The notes beneath the pieces were generated by a model. That model searched no databases. It saw only the letters and a list, made by a program, of their open reading frames with translations, and had not been told where the DNA came from. 44,121 bases of DNA from Bacilli bacterium (GTDB lineage Bacteria; Bacillota_I; Bacilli_A; RFN20; CAG-826). A program made the translations under genes and the position numbers. Positions 22,241 through 30,994 of the stretch are shown one piece after another (position 1 is the first letter of the stretch; each line of letters starts with the position of its first letter). The stretch lies in assembly GCA_017450325.1 (NCBI GenBank), contig JAFSVB010000001.1:1-44121 (forward strand). The letters are read 5' to 3'.

Positions 22241-23212
22241 ATGGAACATAACGCGAAGCAAATGATTGAGTCCTTTAACTCTCTGGTCCTATGCGAGCTT
22301 CCTTTAGGGCAGGACCCTTTCACCGCCCCGCTTCGTTATGTCCTCGGCGATTTTGACATCGCGAATCTTCCCCATTACCGCACCTTAAACGCCGTCATCG
22401 ACTCGATCAACCCCCACGCGGAGCTATCCATCGGCGTTGGCTTCGTCGCCTTTTGCCAGAAAATACGCAACGGCATCCGAGCCTGCAGCGACAAAGACGC
22501 CTCTTATTCTGTCATGTTACCGTTATGGGACGAACATGCAACACACATCTTCATGATGAAAGCAAGCAAGGGCAAAGACTGCCTGAATCTCCTGTTCTTC
22601 TACTATGAGCAATCCGGCATCACCTCGGAGATGGATGCCGTCGTCGCGGGCAGCTACAAGGACCAACTCACGGGCCTTTTCAACCGCCGCACGATGAAAG
22701 AGCACGTGAGTCAAAACCACAAGAACGGATATCTTTGCCTCTTTGACCTCAACAGATTCAAAGAAATCAACGATACCTTTGGCCACGCCGTTGGCGACGA
22801 GGTGCTCACGCTGATTGGGGAGTATCTCATCAGCATCGCCTCAGAGAACGAAGTCTTCTATCGTCGGTCGGGGGATGAGTTCATGTTCCTCTCATTTCTC
22901 CATGACCGCGCCTATGCCGATGACCTCATCGTCAAAATCGAAAAACGGATGGAGACGCTCTCGGAAAAAGAGCTATCCGGTCACCCAGGGCTAAATTGCT
23001 CAGCGTCTTTCGGCATTCTCGAACTCGTCTATGACGACGGATCCAGCATCGATGCCGAAACAGAGTTGAAGCTCACGGATCTTGCGATGTATCAGGCTAA
23101 GCGCGCGGGAAAGCGGTCGCACTATATCAACCACGATGACGCCCTGCGCATCTTAGAACAAGGAAACCTCGACGAGAGACTAAACGCCCTCGCCGCTTCT
23201 ATCCAACGATAA
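22241..23212 (+). CDS. GGDEF-domain protein (putative diguanylate cyclase)
   Basis: The 323-residue soluble protein has an N-terminal region of about 135 residues without a recognised sensor motif and a GGDEF domain (about 138-310) introduced by KDQLTGLFNRRTM. The active-site sequence reads RRSGDEF (208-214), that is SGDEF: the first Gly is Ser, a substitution seen in some active cyclases. Substrate and metal residues DLNRFKEINDTFGHAVGDE (169-187) are conserved, so c-di-GMP synthesis is plausible. No EAL or HD-GYP partner is in the window. The start ATG has no SD and sits just after a -10 box. Confidence 0.88.
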   Translation: MEHNAKQMIESFNSLVLCELPLGQDPFTAPLRYVLGDFDIANLPHYRTLNAVIDSINPHAELSIGVGFVAFCQKIRNGIRACSDKDASYSVMLPLWDEHATHIFMMKASKGKDCLNLLFFYYEQSGITSEMDAVVAGSYKDQLTGLFNRRTMKEHVSQNHKNGYLCLFDLNRFKEINDTFGHAVGDEVLTLIGEYLISIASENEVFYRRSGDEFMFLSFLHDRAYADDLIVKIEKRMETLSEKELSGHPGLNCSASFGILELVYDDGSSIDAETELKLTDLAMYQAKRAGKRSHYINHDDALRILEQGNLDERLNALAASIQR

Positions 23213-23245
23213 AAGTATCATTATCCACGCAAAAGCGGCTTGTTT

Positions 23246-25069
23246 TTATTTTTTGGCAGCAATGACTTCGATGACCGTGTTGTTCGTGTTGAGCACGCGT
23301 AGATACTTGAAATCGCTCGCGACATCGCGGACGACGTCGATGCCATGGAATTCGAATTCGCCCGCTTCGCTTGGCGAGAAACTCGTGGGGTCAAAGGCGA
23401 TGCCGTCATCGCGGATGCGCAGGATCAGCTTTTCGCCATCAAAGCAGAGGTTGATGTCCACATACTGCGCTTTCGTGCCTTTGGAGTAGCCGTATCGGAT
23501 GGTGTTGGAGACGATTTCCTCCGTAGCGATGGCAAGCATCGCGGCGGCCGTCTCGTTTTTGCTGACCTCCTCTGCGTAACGCTGAATCTCCTCGACCGCT
23601 TTGGTCATCTCCTGCTCTTCGCAAGGCAAAGATAAGTCGAGGCATTGGGCGTCCTTTTTCGCTTCGGGGAGACAAAGAATGCCTTTGCCTGGCAGTTTAT
23701 GCAAAGCGCGTGCGATGAAGACAAAGGCGATGGTTAGGCCAAACGTCAACGCTTCCATCCCCACGTTGCCGATCGCATACCCTAAGGCGCCAAGGTTCAT
23801 CATCAGCACATAAATCAGCGCGGGACCGATCGCACCGAGGCGGATGACGTTCGCGGTGATCCCCGGAGAATTCACCATGATGGAGGGGTAATAGTTGGCC
23901 AAGAGACGGTTGCAGGCATAGAAGAGGAAAGAGATGACGTATACGCGAATCACGAGCATCGGATCGTTTCCATAGGAAGGGTGGAAGACGGCAATCGTCT
24001 CTTGCAAATCGACGCCGAAGATCATGAAGAAAAGCTGCGGGAAGATGAGCGAAACCGCCATCAAGATAAGGGTAATCGCCCCCGTGATCAAGACGACGCG
24101 GCGGAACACCGAACGAATCCCGAAATAGTCTTTTTCACCAAATAAGGAGGAGATCACCGAAGGCATCAGCTGCAATACGCCGACGATGAACAAGTCGATG
24201 ACGAAGGAGAAATTGCTAAGCATCGCGAATACCGGCATTTCCCCTTCGGTGAGGAAAGCGGTCGCGGCGATGTTGATGATAAGATAAAAGACACCCGAAA
24301 GCAGCGTGAAAATGCCCGTTACGCTACCCGCTTTCAGAATGCCGACGAAATGGGAGAACGCGCCTTTCCAAGGCGCTTTGACATCCGCGGTCCGCGCCTT
24401 GGACTTAAAGTAAAACGGCAACACGACCAGTCCGGAGAGCATGCCTAAGCCCATGCAACCCGCGGCGACATAGACGCCATAGCCCGCGACCACGTCCTTT
24501 GGTGCGGCCAAAGCGAATATCGCGAAGGCGGCTAGGTGGATGATGTTGGCGATGACGAAGAAGGCCGCGCCGAGGTTGGGGCTATTATCGCTAGGAAGCC
24601 AATAGGCCACCACGAGACCAATCGCGAGCAAAGGCGCTTGGCAGCAATAGACTTTCACGTATTGGGCAATCAATGGGGTGAGGCCCGTGAAATTGCCCGC
24701 GAGAAGACTTGCGATGCCGTCACCGAAAAGCAAGCCGATCGGGATGAAAATGAGGCTGATCAGGAACGATAGCAAGAGGCTTAGCTTAAATACCTGCCCC
24801 GCTTCTAAAGTCTTGCGTTTGCCGATGTAGTTCGCCCCGACGATACTCGCGCCGACGGCCAAAGCGAAGCCAGGCACTTCGACGAAAAACACGACGGGGA
24901 TGGCTAAAGAGGTCGCGCTCAGGGCGTCGGCGCCGAGGAAGTTGCCGACCATAATCGCGTCGCCAAGCGACCCAAATTGCATGGCTAGGACCATCAACAC
25001 GGTCGGAATCAAATACTGATAGAATTTGCGTCGGATGATCCGGTCATTACGGGCATAGGAGATTTCCAT
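23246..25069 (-). CDS. MATE-family transporter fused to an RsbW/SpoIIAB-like ATPase domain
   Basis: Residues about 1-450 are a MATE/MOP-type multidrug exporter with about twelve membrane helices (starts RKFYQYLIPTVLMVLAMQ; GDAIMVGNFLGADALSATS). Residues about 465-607 form a cytoplasmic GHKL-type HATPase of the anti-sigma kinase class: N-box EEIVSNTIRYGYSKG, G1 box RIRDDGIAFDP and a closing G-x-D segment. This suggests that a serine-kinase or sensor function is tied to transport. No STAS (RsbV) or PP2C partner is nearby; a free RsbW-like gene lies at 36284. I take ATG at 25069 as the start: TATGAT lies 7 bp upstream, within which the earlier ATGs at 25081/25078 fall. Total 607 residues. Confidence 0.88.
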   Translation of the reverse strand: MEISYARNDRIIRRKFYQYLIPTVLMVLAMQFGSLGDAIMVGNFLGADALSATSLAIPVVFFVEVPGFALAVGASIVGANYIGKRKTLEAGQVFKLSLLLSFLISLIFIPIGLLFGDGIASLLAGNFTGLTPLIAQYVKVYCCQAPLLAIGLVVAYWLPSDNSPNLGAAFFVIANIIHLAAFAIFALAAPKDVVAGYGVYVAAGCMGLGMLSGLVVLPFYFKSKARTADVKAPWKGAFSHFVGILKAGSVTGIFTLLSGVFYLIINIAATAFLTEGEMPVFAMLSNFSFVIDLFIVGVLQLMPSVISSLFGEKDYFGIRSVFRRVVLITGAITLILMAVSLIFPQLFFMIFGVDLQETIAVFHPSYGNDPMLVIRVYVISFLFYACNRLLANYYPSIMVNSPGITANVIRLGAIGPALIYVLMMNLGALGYAIGNVGMEALTFGLTIAFVFIARALHKLPGKGILCLPEAKKDAQCLDLSLPCEEQEMTKAVEEIQRYAEEVSKNETAAAMLAIATEEIVSNTIRYGYSKGTKAQYVDINLCFDGEKLILRIRDDGIAFDPTSFSPSEAGEFEFHGIDVVRDVASDFKYLRVLNTNNTVIEVIAAKK

Positions 25070-25076
25070 GTGCAAC

Positions 25077-25085
25077 ATCATACCA
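25077..25085 (-). promoter_or_regulatory. Extended -10 directly before the MATE-ATPase gene
   Basis: Minus strand TGG-TATGAT (25085-25077), then GTTGCAC, then ATG at 25069. Predicts a leaderless transcript; no SD. Confidence 0.48.
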
Positions 25086-25090
25086 TACGC

Positions 25091-25115
25091 ATAAAGAAAA
25101 GAGCCACGCAGTGGC
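25091..25115 (-). terminator. Intrinsic terminator ending the galactan operon
   Basis: Minus strand GCCAC-TGC-GTGGC followed by TCTTTTCTTTAT, 12 bp after the stop of the cytoplasmic GH53 gene. Confidence 0.68.
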
Positions 25116-25126
25116 GGCCCCTTCGT

Positions 25127-26248
25127 TTATTTGTGTTTGGCGCAGAAGGCGTATAGCCCTTTCGTCGCATGCCCCTCGTAGTCGAAGAGACATTGGTTCA
25201 TCCACTCGTTATGGGGTGGCTTTTCGTGTTGATTGATATAGTCTTGGCCCTTTAAGGACGTCCAGTTAAGCCCAGGCAGAGGAAGCCAAAGTGGCTCCCA
25301 ATAATGGATTTCCTCAACGCCATGTTCCTCCGAAAGACGGATGAGCTCGCGCAAGAACCCAGCCTGTCCCTCTTGCGTGAACGGGAAGGGCGGCTCGTAA
25401 TGAAGGCCATTGATTTCCGTCTCCTCCACCCAAGGGGACCAGGACTCTCCGTTCACGTCCACGGCGTCCATCGTAAACGCATAGGCGGTCTCGACGATCC
25501 AAATCGCTTTGCCAAAGCGCTTCTTCAAAGCGTCGACGTTGGCGAAGAGCTGGTCGAAAGTACCGTGCCAATAAGGATAATAGGACATGCCGATCACGTC
25601 GAAGTCCAGGCCGCGATAAGTCATCTCGTCGAAGAATTCGCGGTAGATTTGCGCGTCAAAACTGCGTTCTAGGTGCACGACGATGCGGATGGATTCGTCC
25701 ACTTCGCGCACCGCTTTGGACGCTTTGGAGAGCAAGAGGAAGAGGTTCGGGTATCCTCGGCGGACGCTCTCCCCTTCCACCGCTTCGAGTCTGCCAAGAG
25801 GCCAGAGCATGCCATTGGTGATCTCGTTGCCGATTTGCACCCCATGAAGCGGGACGCCTGCATCGATGGTCTTGCGGAGCGTTTCCTTGGTGTACTCATA
25901 GACGTTGGAGGCGACTTTCTCAAGCGATAAGCCACGCCACGCCTTGGGCATGGTTTGCTTGCTCGGGTCGGTCCAGAAATCGCTGTAATGGAAGTCGAGC
26001 ACGATGCGGTACCCTTTCGCGACGCCCTCCTTAGCAAGTTCGAGGAACGTAGGATAATCCACGGTCCCTCCCTGATAAGGCTGTCCGTCCTCATCATAGG
26101 GATTTAGCCATAGGCGCAGGCGCATGGTGGTCACACCGAGTTCGTCATGGATGTAGGAGATGGGGTCCACCGCGACGCCGCGAGCAAAGTAGCGCGCGCC
26201 GGCGGAGCGCACTTCCTTCATCGTGGATACGTCGATGCCTAATCTCAT
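25127..26248 (-). CDS. Cytoplasmic GH53 endo-beta-1,4-galactanase
   Basis: Cleaves beta-1,4-galactan chains with retention. The 373 residues are a bare GH53 barrel. The N-terminus LGIDVSTMKEV and RLRLWLNPYD match the family, the acid/base is Glu142 (QIGNEITNG) and the nucleophile Glu253 (WIVETAYAF); HYSDFWTDP and SYYPYWHG are also typical. There is no signal peptide or lipobox, so it should act in the cytoplasm on imported galacto-oligosaccharides, a job usually done by a GH42 beta-galactosidase. AAGGAG precedes the ATG, which overlaps the zinc-ribbon gene as ATGA. Last gene of the galactan operon. Confidence 0.9.
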   Translation of the reverse strand: MRLGIDVSTMKEVRSAGARYFARGVAVDPISYIHDELGVTTMRLRLWLNPYDEDGQPYQGGTVDYPTFLELAKEGVAKGYRIVLDFHYSDFWTDPSKQTMPKAWRGLSLEKVASNVYEYTKETLRKTIDAGVPLHGVQIGNEITNGMLWPLGRLEAVEGESVRRGYPNLFLLLSKASKAVREVDESIRIVVHLERSFDAQIYREFFDEMTYRGLDFDVIGMSYYPYWHGTFDQLFANVDALKKRFGKAIWIVETAYAFTMDAVDVNGESWSPWVEETEINGLHYEPPFPFTQEGQAGFLRELIRLSEEHGVEEIHYWEPLWLPLPGLNWTSLKGQDYINQHEKPPHNEWMNQCLFDYEGHATKGLYAFCAKHK

Positions 26249-26505
26249 AGTTCTCCTTTTTTATAAGGATGGAACTTCAGCGGCTCATTGTCCGCGCCCA
26301 TCGGCTCGAGGCGATCGGCGAGGTGGCCGTATTTCTTTTTGCAGAGCTCGTTCCAATGCTCTACTTCCGCTTCGCTTCCATGGAAGCAGCAACGGATGCA
26401 GTAATATTCCTTCTTCCCCTCGTCATAGAACATGTCGATGTCGAGATCGCGTTCGAAACAGACGGGGCAACGGAAGTTCAGTTTGCCTTTTTTAGCTTGA
26501 GCCAT
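26245..26505 (-). CDS. Small zinc-ribbon protein of unknown function
   Basis: An 86-residue basic protein with two Cys pairs, CPVC (13-16) and CIRC plus Cys40 (36-40), spaced like a zinc ribbon. FHGSEAEVEHWNELCKKKYGHL resembles the short ribbon proteins that reduce or restore Cys pairs in phage Lar-like families, but I would not assign it. GGGAG lies nine bases before the ATG. It overlaps the 606-residue protein gene by 28 bp and the GH53 gene by 4 bp, so it is firmly inside the galactan operon. Confidence 0.72.
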   Translation of the reverse strand: MAQAKKGKLNFRCPVCFERDLDIDMFYDEGKKEYYCIRCCFHGSEAEVEHWNELCKKKYGHLADRLEPMGADNEPLKFHPYKKGEL

Positions 26506-28298
26506 GTGGTGACGCTCCCTTCTTGGATGGTTTTCTTACCGCTTAGGCGGAACATAGGAGAGAAGGCGATACCTTCCTCGACGCGGGCCTTTGTCCCTTC
26601 GCCGCCGACTTCGATAACGGAGTCGATTTGGGGGACGACGGCATAGGCGACGCCAGAATCTTTTTCGATATGGCGGCACTTGTAGAGATACGGAATCTCT
26701 TCGCTATCCTCGCCGCGCACGCCAAGGGTGATGCCTGTCATGTCGAGCGAGTATTCCTCTTTGCCATAGGTGCCGACGAGGTAATCCTCGATTTCCACTT
26801 CGAGATGGTTCGGGTTTTCGAGGATGATGCGCTCGAAGATGATCTTGCCCTCGCCTTTGATGAACGTGAACTTCGACTGCATCTTTAGCGTGCCGTCGGA
26901 GAACACAACGTCGAAGGGGTCGGTGGTCACGACCGTGTTCTCACCATCCTTGGAATAGGTGGCGAGGGTGCGCTCCAAAGCGAGGTCGGCGATTTCGCCG
27001 CCGTACTTCACCTGACAGGACTTCAACGTGCCTTGTCCCGCATAGTGGGTGAAATAGCCCGCGCGATAGTTGGCTTGGATGATATAGGGATAGGAGGCGT
27101 TATAGGCGTTGCCCGTGCCGATGCCGACGGGGATGTCGAGCTTGGCCGCGAAGTTGCGGAGGTCGATCATCGCGCCGCCTTGGTTGAAGTCGAGGCAGCA
27201 GCGTAGATACGGATCGTAGTACCAGAAGTACTGCTTTTGCGAGCCATAGAGGATATCTTGCCACAAAGCGACTTCCGGGGTCTTGTAGTCCGGATGCCTT
27301 TCGCGGTAATGATGGGCGTATTCCTCCATCGTCATGTCGATGAGCTTCCCCTGCTTCTTGAGCTTCGAATAATACTCGAGAGCGTCCTCATAGGACTTCT
27401 TGAGCAATTCATATGGGGCCTCCCAACGGCCGAGCTTATTGAGCCAGCCCGGACCGACGAACATCATGTTGTAGGCGTTGCCGTCGTTGTAGCGGGCTTG
27501 TCTGCGGAACATGTCAACGAGATTGAAGAAATACGGGAGCTCGTTGTCTTGGTAAATCATGCCGCGCAGGACGTTCTGCGGGTGTGTGCCGAAATTGGAG
27601 CCGTTGCCATCGAAACACGCCATGGGGTCGCGGCTAAGATGCGGAATGGCGACGATGCCGGAGTCCTCGGCCTCGTTTTCCGCGGGCATCGCGGAATTGA
27701 TCTTCGAGGGGATCCAAGGAGCCCAGGGGCCGCCGTCCATGAAGGTATACCAAGAGTTGTTGGTCGTGTGGTAGGCCTTCACGCCCTCCTCGAAGCAGGT
27801 CGCGACGGCGCAGACGACCATCGGGTATTTCTGCTTGATGTAGTTGATGGTGAAAGCGTCGAGATAATAGGAACCCGTGGAGGCGGGATAGAATCCGAAC
27901 TTCTCCTTGAAGAGGGCGAAGCAGTCATCGACGATGGCTTTCTTGTCTTCTTCCGAGAACATCCAGATGCAGAAGTCCTTGGTTTTGTACTTCTCCTCGA
28001 ACTGTGGGCAAGGAAGGCCAAGCAGCGTCAAGGCGATCTCATCGCCATAAAGCTCATGGTGCTTTTTGGCAAGGGCCACCACCTCGTCGGAGAACAAGGA
28101 GGCGTAGGTCATCTCAATCGTCGTCTTAATCCCGCGGGAGTGCGCGCATTCCTGCTGGAAGAGGAAGATAGAGAGGGACTCATCGAGAAGCGATGCGTCC
28201 CCCACGTCTTCTTTCTTGCCGGATTGCATGATTTTCTGGGCGTATTCCGGAGACATTTCCGGACGGTGAATGAGGGTTAAGATGAATTCTTCTTTCAT
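26478..28298 (-). CDS. Uncharacterised 606-residue protein, probable carbohydrate-active enzyme
   Basis: I do not recognise a named family. The first about 400 residues look like a glycoside hydrolase/deacetylase-type alpha/beta barrel: alternating strands and helices, an acidic segment ALFKEKFGFYPASTGSYYLDA near 128-148 reminiscent of polysaccharide deacetylase/GH57-like folds, and aromatic-rich stretches (GGPWAPWIPSK; QYFWYYDPYLRC) fitting sugar binding. The last about 200 residues read as beta-sandwich (FTFIKGEGKIIFERIIL). No signal peptide, so cytoplasmic. It lies between the secreted and the cytoplasmic galactanases. The gap to the upstream gene (13 bp) has no SD but holds a near-palindrome AACTGGTACCAATT. 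Confidence 0.8.
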   Translation of the reverse strand: MKEEFILTLIHRPEMSPEYAQKIMQSGKKEDVGDASLLDESLSIFLFQQECAHSRGIKTTIEMTYASLFSDEVVALAKKHHELYGDEIALTLLGLPCPQFEEKYKTKDFCIWMFSEEDKKAIVDDCFALFKEKFGFYPASTGSYYLDAFTINYIKQKYPMVVCAVATCFEEGVKAYHTTNNSWYTFMDGGPWAPWIPSKINSAMPAENEAEDSGIVAIPHLSRDPMACFDGNGSNFGTHPQNVLRGMIYQDNELPYFFNLVDMFRRQARYNDGNAYNMMFVGPGWLNKLGRWEAPYELLKKSYEDALEYYSKLKKQGKLIDMTMEEYAHHYRERHPDYKTPEVALWQDILYGSQKQYFWYYDPYLRCCLDFNQGGAMIDLRNFAAKLDIPVGIGTGNAYNASYPYIIQANYRAGYFTHYAGQGTLKSCQVKYGGEIADLALERTLATYSKDGENTVVTTDPFDVVFSDGTLKMQSKFTFIKGEGKIIFERIILENPNHLEVEIEDYLVGTYGKEEYSLDMTGITLGVRGEDSEEIPYLYKCRHIEKDSGVAYAVVPQIDSVIEVGGEGTKARVEEGIAFSPMFRLSGKKTIQEGSVTTWLKLKKAN

Positions 28299-28311
28299 AA
28301 ATTGGTACCAG

Positions 28312-30993
28312 TTATGCGGAGATTTTCGCTAATTCGATGTCCGTCATGCGGCCCCAGCTATTGGCTTTGCCCGCGAGGCGGAATCCAATTTCGATCTTCT
28401 CGGTTCCCTTGACATTGATGGTCGCGCTCGCGGCGACGCCTTCGGCTTTCCAACCTTGTAAGAAGGAGGACATGTCGAGGACGGTCTCGCTCTCGTCGCT
28501 GGCATTCTTGTAGTAAACGGAGAAGGACTCATAGGATGCGGCGACGTCGGACACGATGACGAAGCTCAGGGTATATTGACCCGCCTCGAGGTTCTTGACG
28601 TTCTGGTGGAACGCGAAGCTATAGGCGGCTTCGGACCACCACTTCACGAAGCGGTCGTTGGACGTACCCGTGATGGAATCGCCCGAAGTGGTATCGGCGA
28701 CTTGGAAGCCCGCGCCGTTATTCTCGGTTGTGACCCACGGGTCGGAAGGTTCCGCCCAAAGGGTCTGTGCGGCGAAGTTGCCATCGGCGAGGACGCCATC
28801 GGAAACATATTCTTCTTCTGGAACGTATTCTTTATGGGCGGCGAAGGACCATAGGTCACAATGTCCCCAACCGGTTCCGCCAACTTCGGCGGTGATGCCG
28901 ATGGTGACGTTAGCGCCACCGCTTGCCTCGGGGATCACGATGTTTCCGATCGCCGCGCGGTTCATGTAGCGCTTTAACGGGGCGCCCCAGCCCTTGACGA
29001 CGGTGTTCAGGATGTCGACAACGACTTTCTCCTGCTCGCCGATTTGATACCAGAGGTCGAACTTCGAGTAATCGCTCGGGAGGTCGCCAGCCATGATGTA
29101 GGTGGACAGGTCATAGCTTCCAGCGCGGACGCCGGTGAGGGTCTGGCTGAGGGTGAAATAGAAGTCGGAGTTATTGAACCAATGGAAGTACTTTTCGCCA
29201 TCGAGGTTGCCCTCGGACTTGGCTTCGATGCGGGCGGCGTTATCGATGGAGCATTCTAGTTGCCAATTATCGCCGCTTAAGGCCACCTGCTCGCCGTCTT
29301 TCTGCTCTTCGAAGGAGTAATCCTTAACGTAGTTCGTCTCGGCTTTGACATGGGCGACGATATCGTATTTGCCGTCGACCTTGCCATGGACGTCATAGTC
29401 TCCATCGCCACCGGCGAGGATGGCGTCGATCTCGGATTGCGTCCAACTGACCTTGCTACGGCGAAGGGCATCGAAGTCCGTGACGATGAGCGCGTCGCCC
29501 GGAAGGGTGATTTTGCCCGAGACGAGGTTGACGTTGACGTCGACTTCCGGCGTGCGGAGGCCGATGACGTGCTCCTCGGCGGTCTTGTCGCCCTCGATGA
29601 TGTGCTTATAGGTGGAAGCGCTCGGGAGGACTTTTCCGGTATAGGAGAACCAAGCCTGGTTGCTCCATGCGGGGCGGCAGGAGGCATCGCTATAGCCAGC
29701 GATTTGTTCCGCGGTGCCATCTCGGCCATGGTCGTTATAGAACTGACCGGCCTTGGACGCCCAAGTCGAACCGGCGACGGGGAGCCAAGCAGGTTCCCAG
29801 TAGAATACGCCCTGGCCATAGTTGTCCTTGACGCTGGAGAGGGTGGAGACGACGTCGGCGAGCTCGGTCGTTTGGCCTTGGATGGACGTGATGTATCCGC
29901 CCGGAGTCTCGAAGGTAGAGGAATGATAGGTGTTCGAGCAGTTCTCGTTCGGCTCGTCGGTGAAGCCATAGGAGGTTTCCACGACCCACGTCGGACGGTT
30001 ATAGGTATCGCGGATGTGGTTCATGACGTTGAGGAGATTCTCCTGCGTGCCATGCCAGAACGGGTAATAGGAAAGGCCGACGATATCATAAGGCACGGGC
30101 GTGTTCTCGCCATCCAAGCCTTTTTCCATCGCGTCGAGGAAGTTGTAAACGCCCTTGGGGGACTTGATGTTGGTAAGGTGGACGAGGGTCTTGATGTTGG
30201 GGAAGACTTCCTTCGCTGCGGCGACGCCAGAACGGACCATCGCGACGATCGTCTCGGCGCCACCGAGGAACTTTTCGCCGGCGATGCCATAGTTGGTCTC
30301 GTTGCCAATTTGGCAAGAATCTACGTAAATCCCCGCTTTTTTGAAAGCGTTGAGGGAATCACGGGTGAAGTCAGCGATGAGGTCCGGCTTGTCCATGGAA
30401 AGTTCATCCGCCCATGCTTTTGGGCAATGGAACTTCTGCGGGTCTGCCCAAGAATCGCTGTAATGGAAGTCAAGGAGTACCTTCATGCCAGCCGCTTTGG
30501 CGCGCTTGGCCAACGCGATGTCGGTCTCAAGATCGTTTCCGCCGCCGCCATAGGATTCGCCCGTCACAGCGGACTTGGGGTCGTTCCAAAGACGGAGACG
30601 GCAATAGTTGACCCCATCGGCCGCGAGGAGTTTGAAGACATCCTGTTCTTCGCCCTTCTCGTTATAGAAGACGCCGCCATTGCGCTCGACTTCCGCGATG
30701 ATGGATAAGTCGGCGCCAAAGGCAAAGTCATCGACGAGCGCCTTGGCGGGTTTGTTGACCTTGATGGACTCGTAGTCGTACTTCTCGTCATTGGTGCGCG
30801 TCCCGATGCCGGAGTCGCTGTCGAGGCTGACGTAGGAATACGACGAATCGTCGACAGGCGTAGAAGAGGATGCAGTTGGTTCTGTCGAGGTCGTCTTCGG
30901 CGCCGAGGAAGGCTCGGGGGAGGACGTCGCCCCACCGCAAGCGGTGAGCAGCAAGCCAGAGAGGGCGAGCGTCAGGATCGTTTTGCTCTTCAT
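28312..30993 (-). CDS. ganB: Surface lipoprotein arabinogalactan endo-beta-1,4-galactanase (GH53) with Ig-like and carbohydrate-binding modules
   Basis: Degrades beta-1,4-galactan side chains of pectin at the cell surface. The 893 residues begin with a lipoprotein signal (LLLTAC, Cys19) and a Ser/Thr/Pro linker (20-55). The GH53 barrel spans about 82-470 with acid/base Glu232 (QIGNETN) and nucleophile Glu339 (WVVETSYGF). A bacterial Ig-like domain (about 480-550) follows, then two jelly-roll modules (about 553-720 and 735-893) that resemble each other (DYSFEE/DGNFAA openings, W-rich), likely galactan-binding CBM61-type. ATG at 30993 has AAGGAGG eleven bases upstream; the longer frame to 31095 lies within araC. 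Confidence 0.92.
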   Translation of the reverse strand: MKSKTILTLALSGLLLTACGGATSSPEPSSAPKTTSTEPTASSSTPVDDSSYSYVSLDSDSGIGTRTNDEKYDYESIKVNKPAKALVDDFAFGADLSIIAEVERNGGVFYNEKGEEQDVFKLLAADGVNYCRLRLWNDPKSAVTGESYGGGGNDLETDIALAKRAKAAGMKVLLDFHYSDSWADPQKFHCPKAWADELSMDKPDLIADFTRDSLNAFKKAGIYVDSCQIGNETNYGIAGEKFLGGAETIVAMVRSGVAAAKEVFPNIKTLVHLTNIKSPKGVYNFLDAMEKGLDGENTPVPYDIVGLSYYPFWHGTQENLLNVMNHIRDTYNRPTWVVETSYGFTDEPNENCSNTYHSSTFETPGGYITSIQGQTTELADVVSTLSSVKDNYGQGVFYWEPAWLPVAGSTWASKAGQFYNDHGRDGTAEQIAGYSDASCRPAWSNQAWFSYTGKVLPSASTYKHIIEGDKTAEEHVIGLRTPEVDVNVNLVSGKITLPGDALIVTDFDALRRSKVSWTQSEIDAILAGGDGDYDVHGKVDGKYDIVAHVKAETNYVKDYSFEEQKDGEQVALSGDNWQLECSIDNAARIEAKSEGNLDGEKYFHWFNNSDFYFTLSQTLTGVRAGSYDLSTYIMAGDLPSDYSKFDLWYQIGEQEKVVVDILNTVVKGWGAPLKRYMNRAAIGNIVIPEASGGANVTIGITAEVGGTGWGHCDLWSFAAHKEYVPEEEYVSDGVLADGNFAAQTLWAEPSDPWVTTENNGAGFQVADTTSGDSITGTSNDRFVKWWSEAAYSFAFHQNVKNLEAGQYTLSFVIVSDVAASYESFSVYYKNASDESETVLDMSSFLQGWKAEGVAASATINVKGTEKIEIGFRLAGKANSWGRMTDIELAKISA

Positions 30994-30994
30994 A

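Noticed and set aside
29350-30708. Long open frame on the plus strand opposite the secreted galactanase
   Set aside because: It lies entirely antisense to a gene with clear catalytic motifs; its composition is that of a codon-biased shadow, without domains or an SD.
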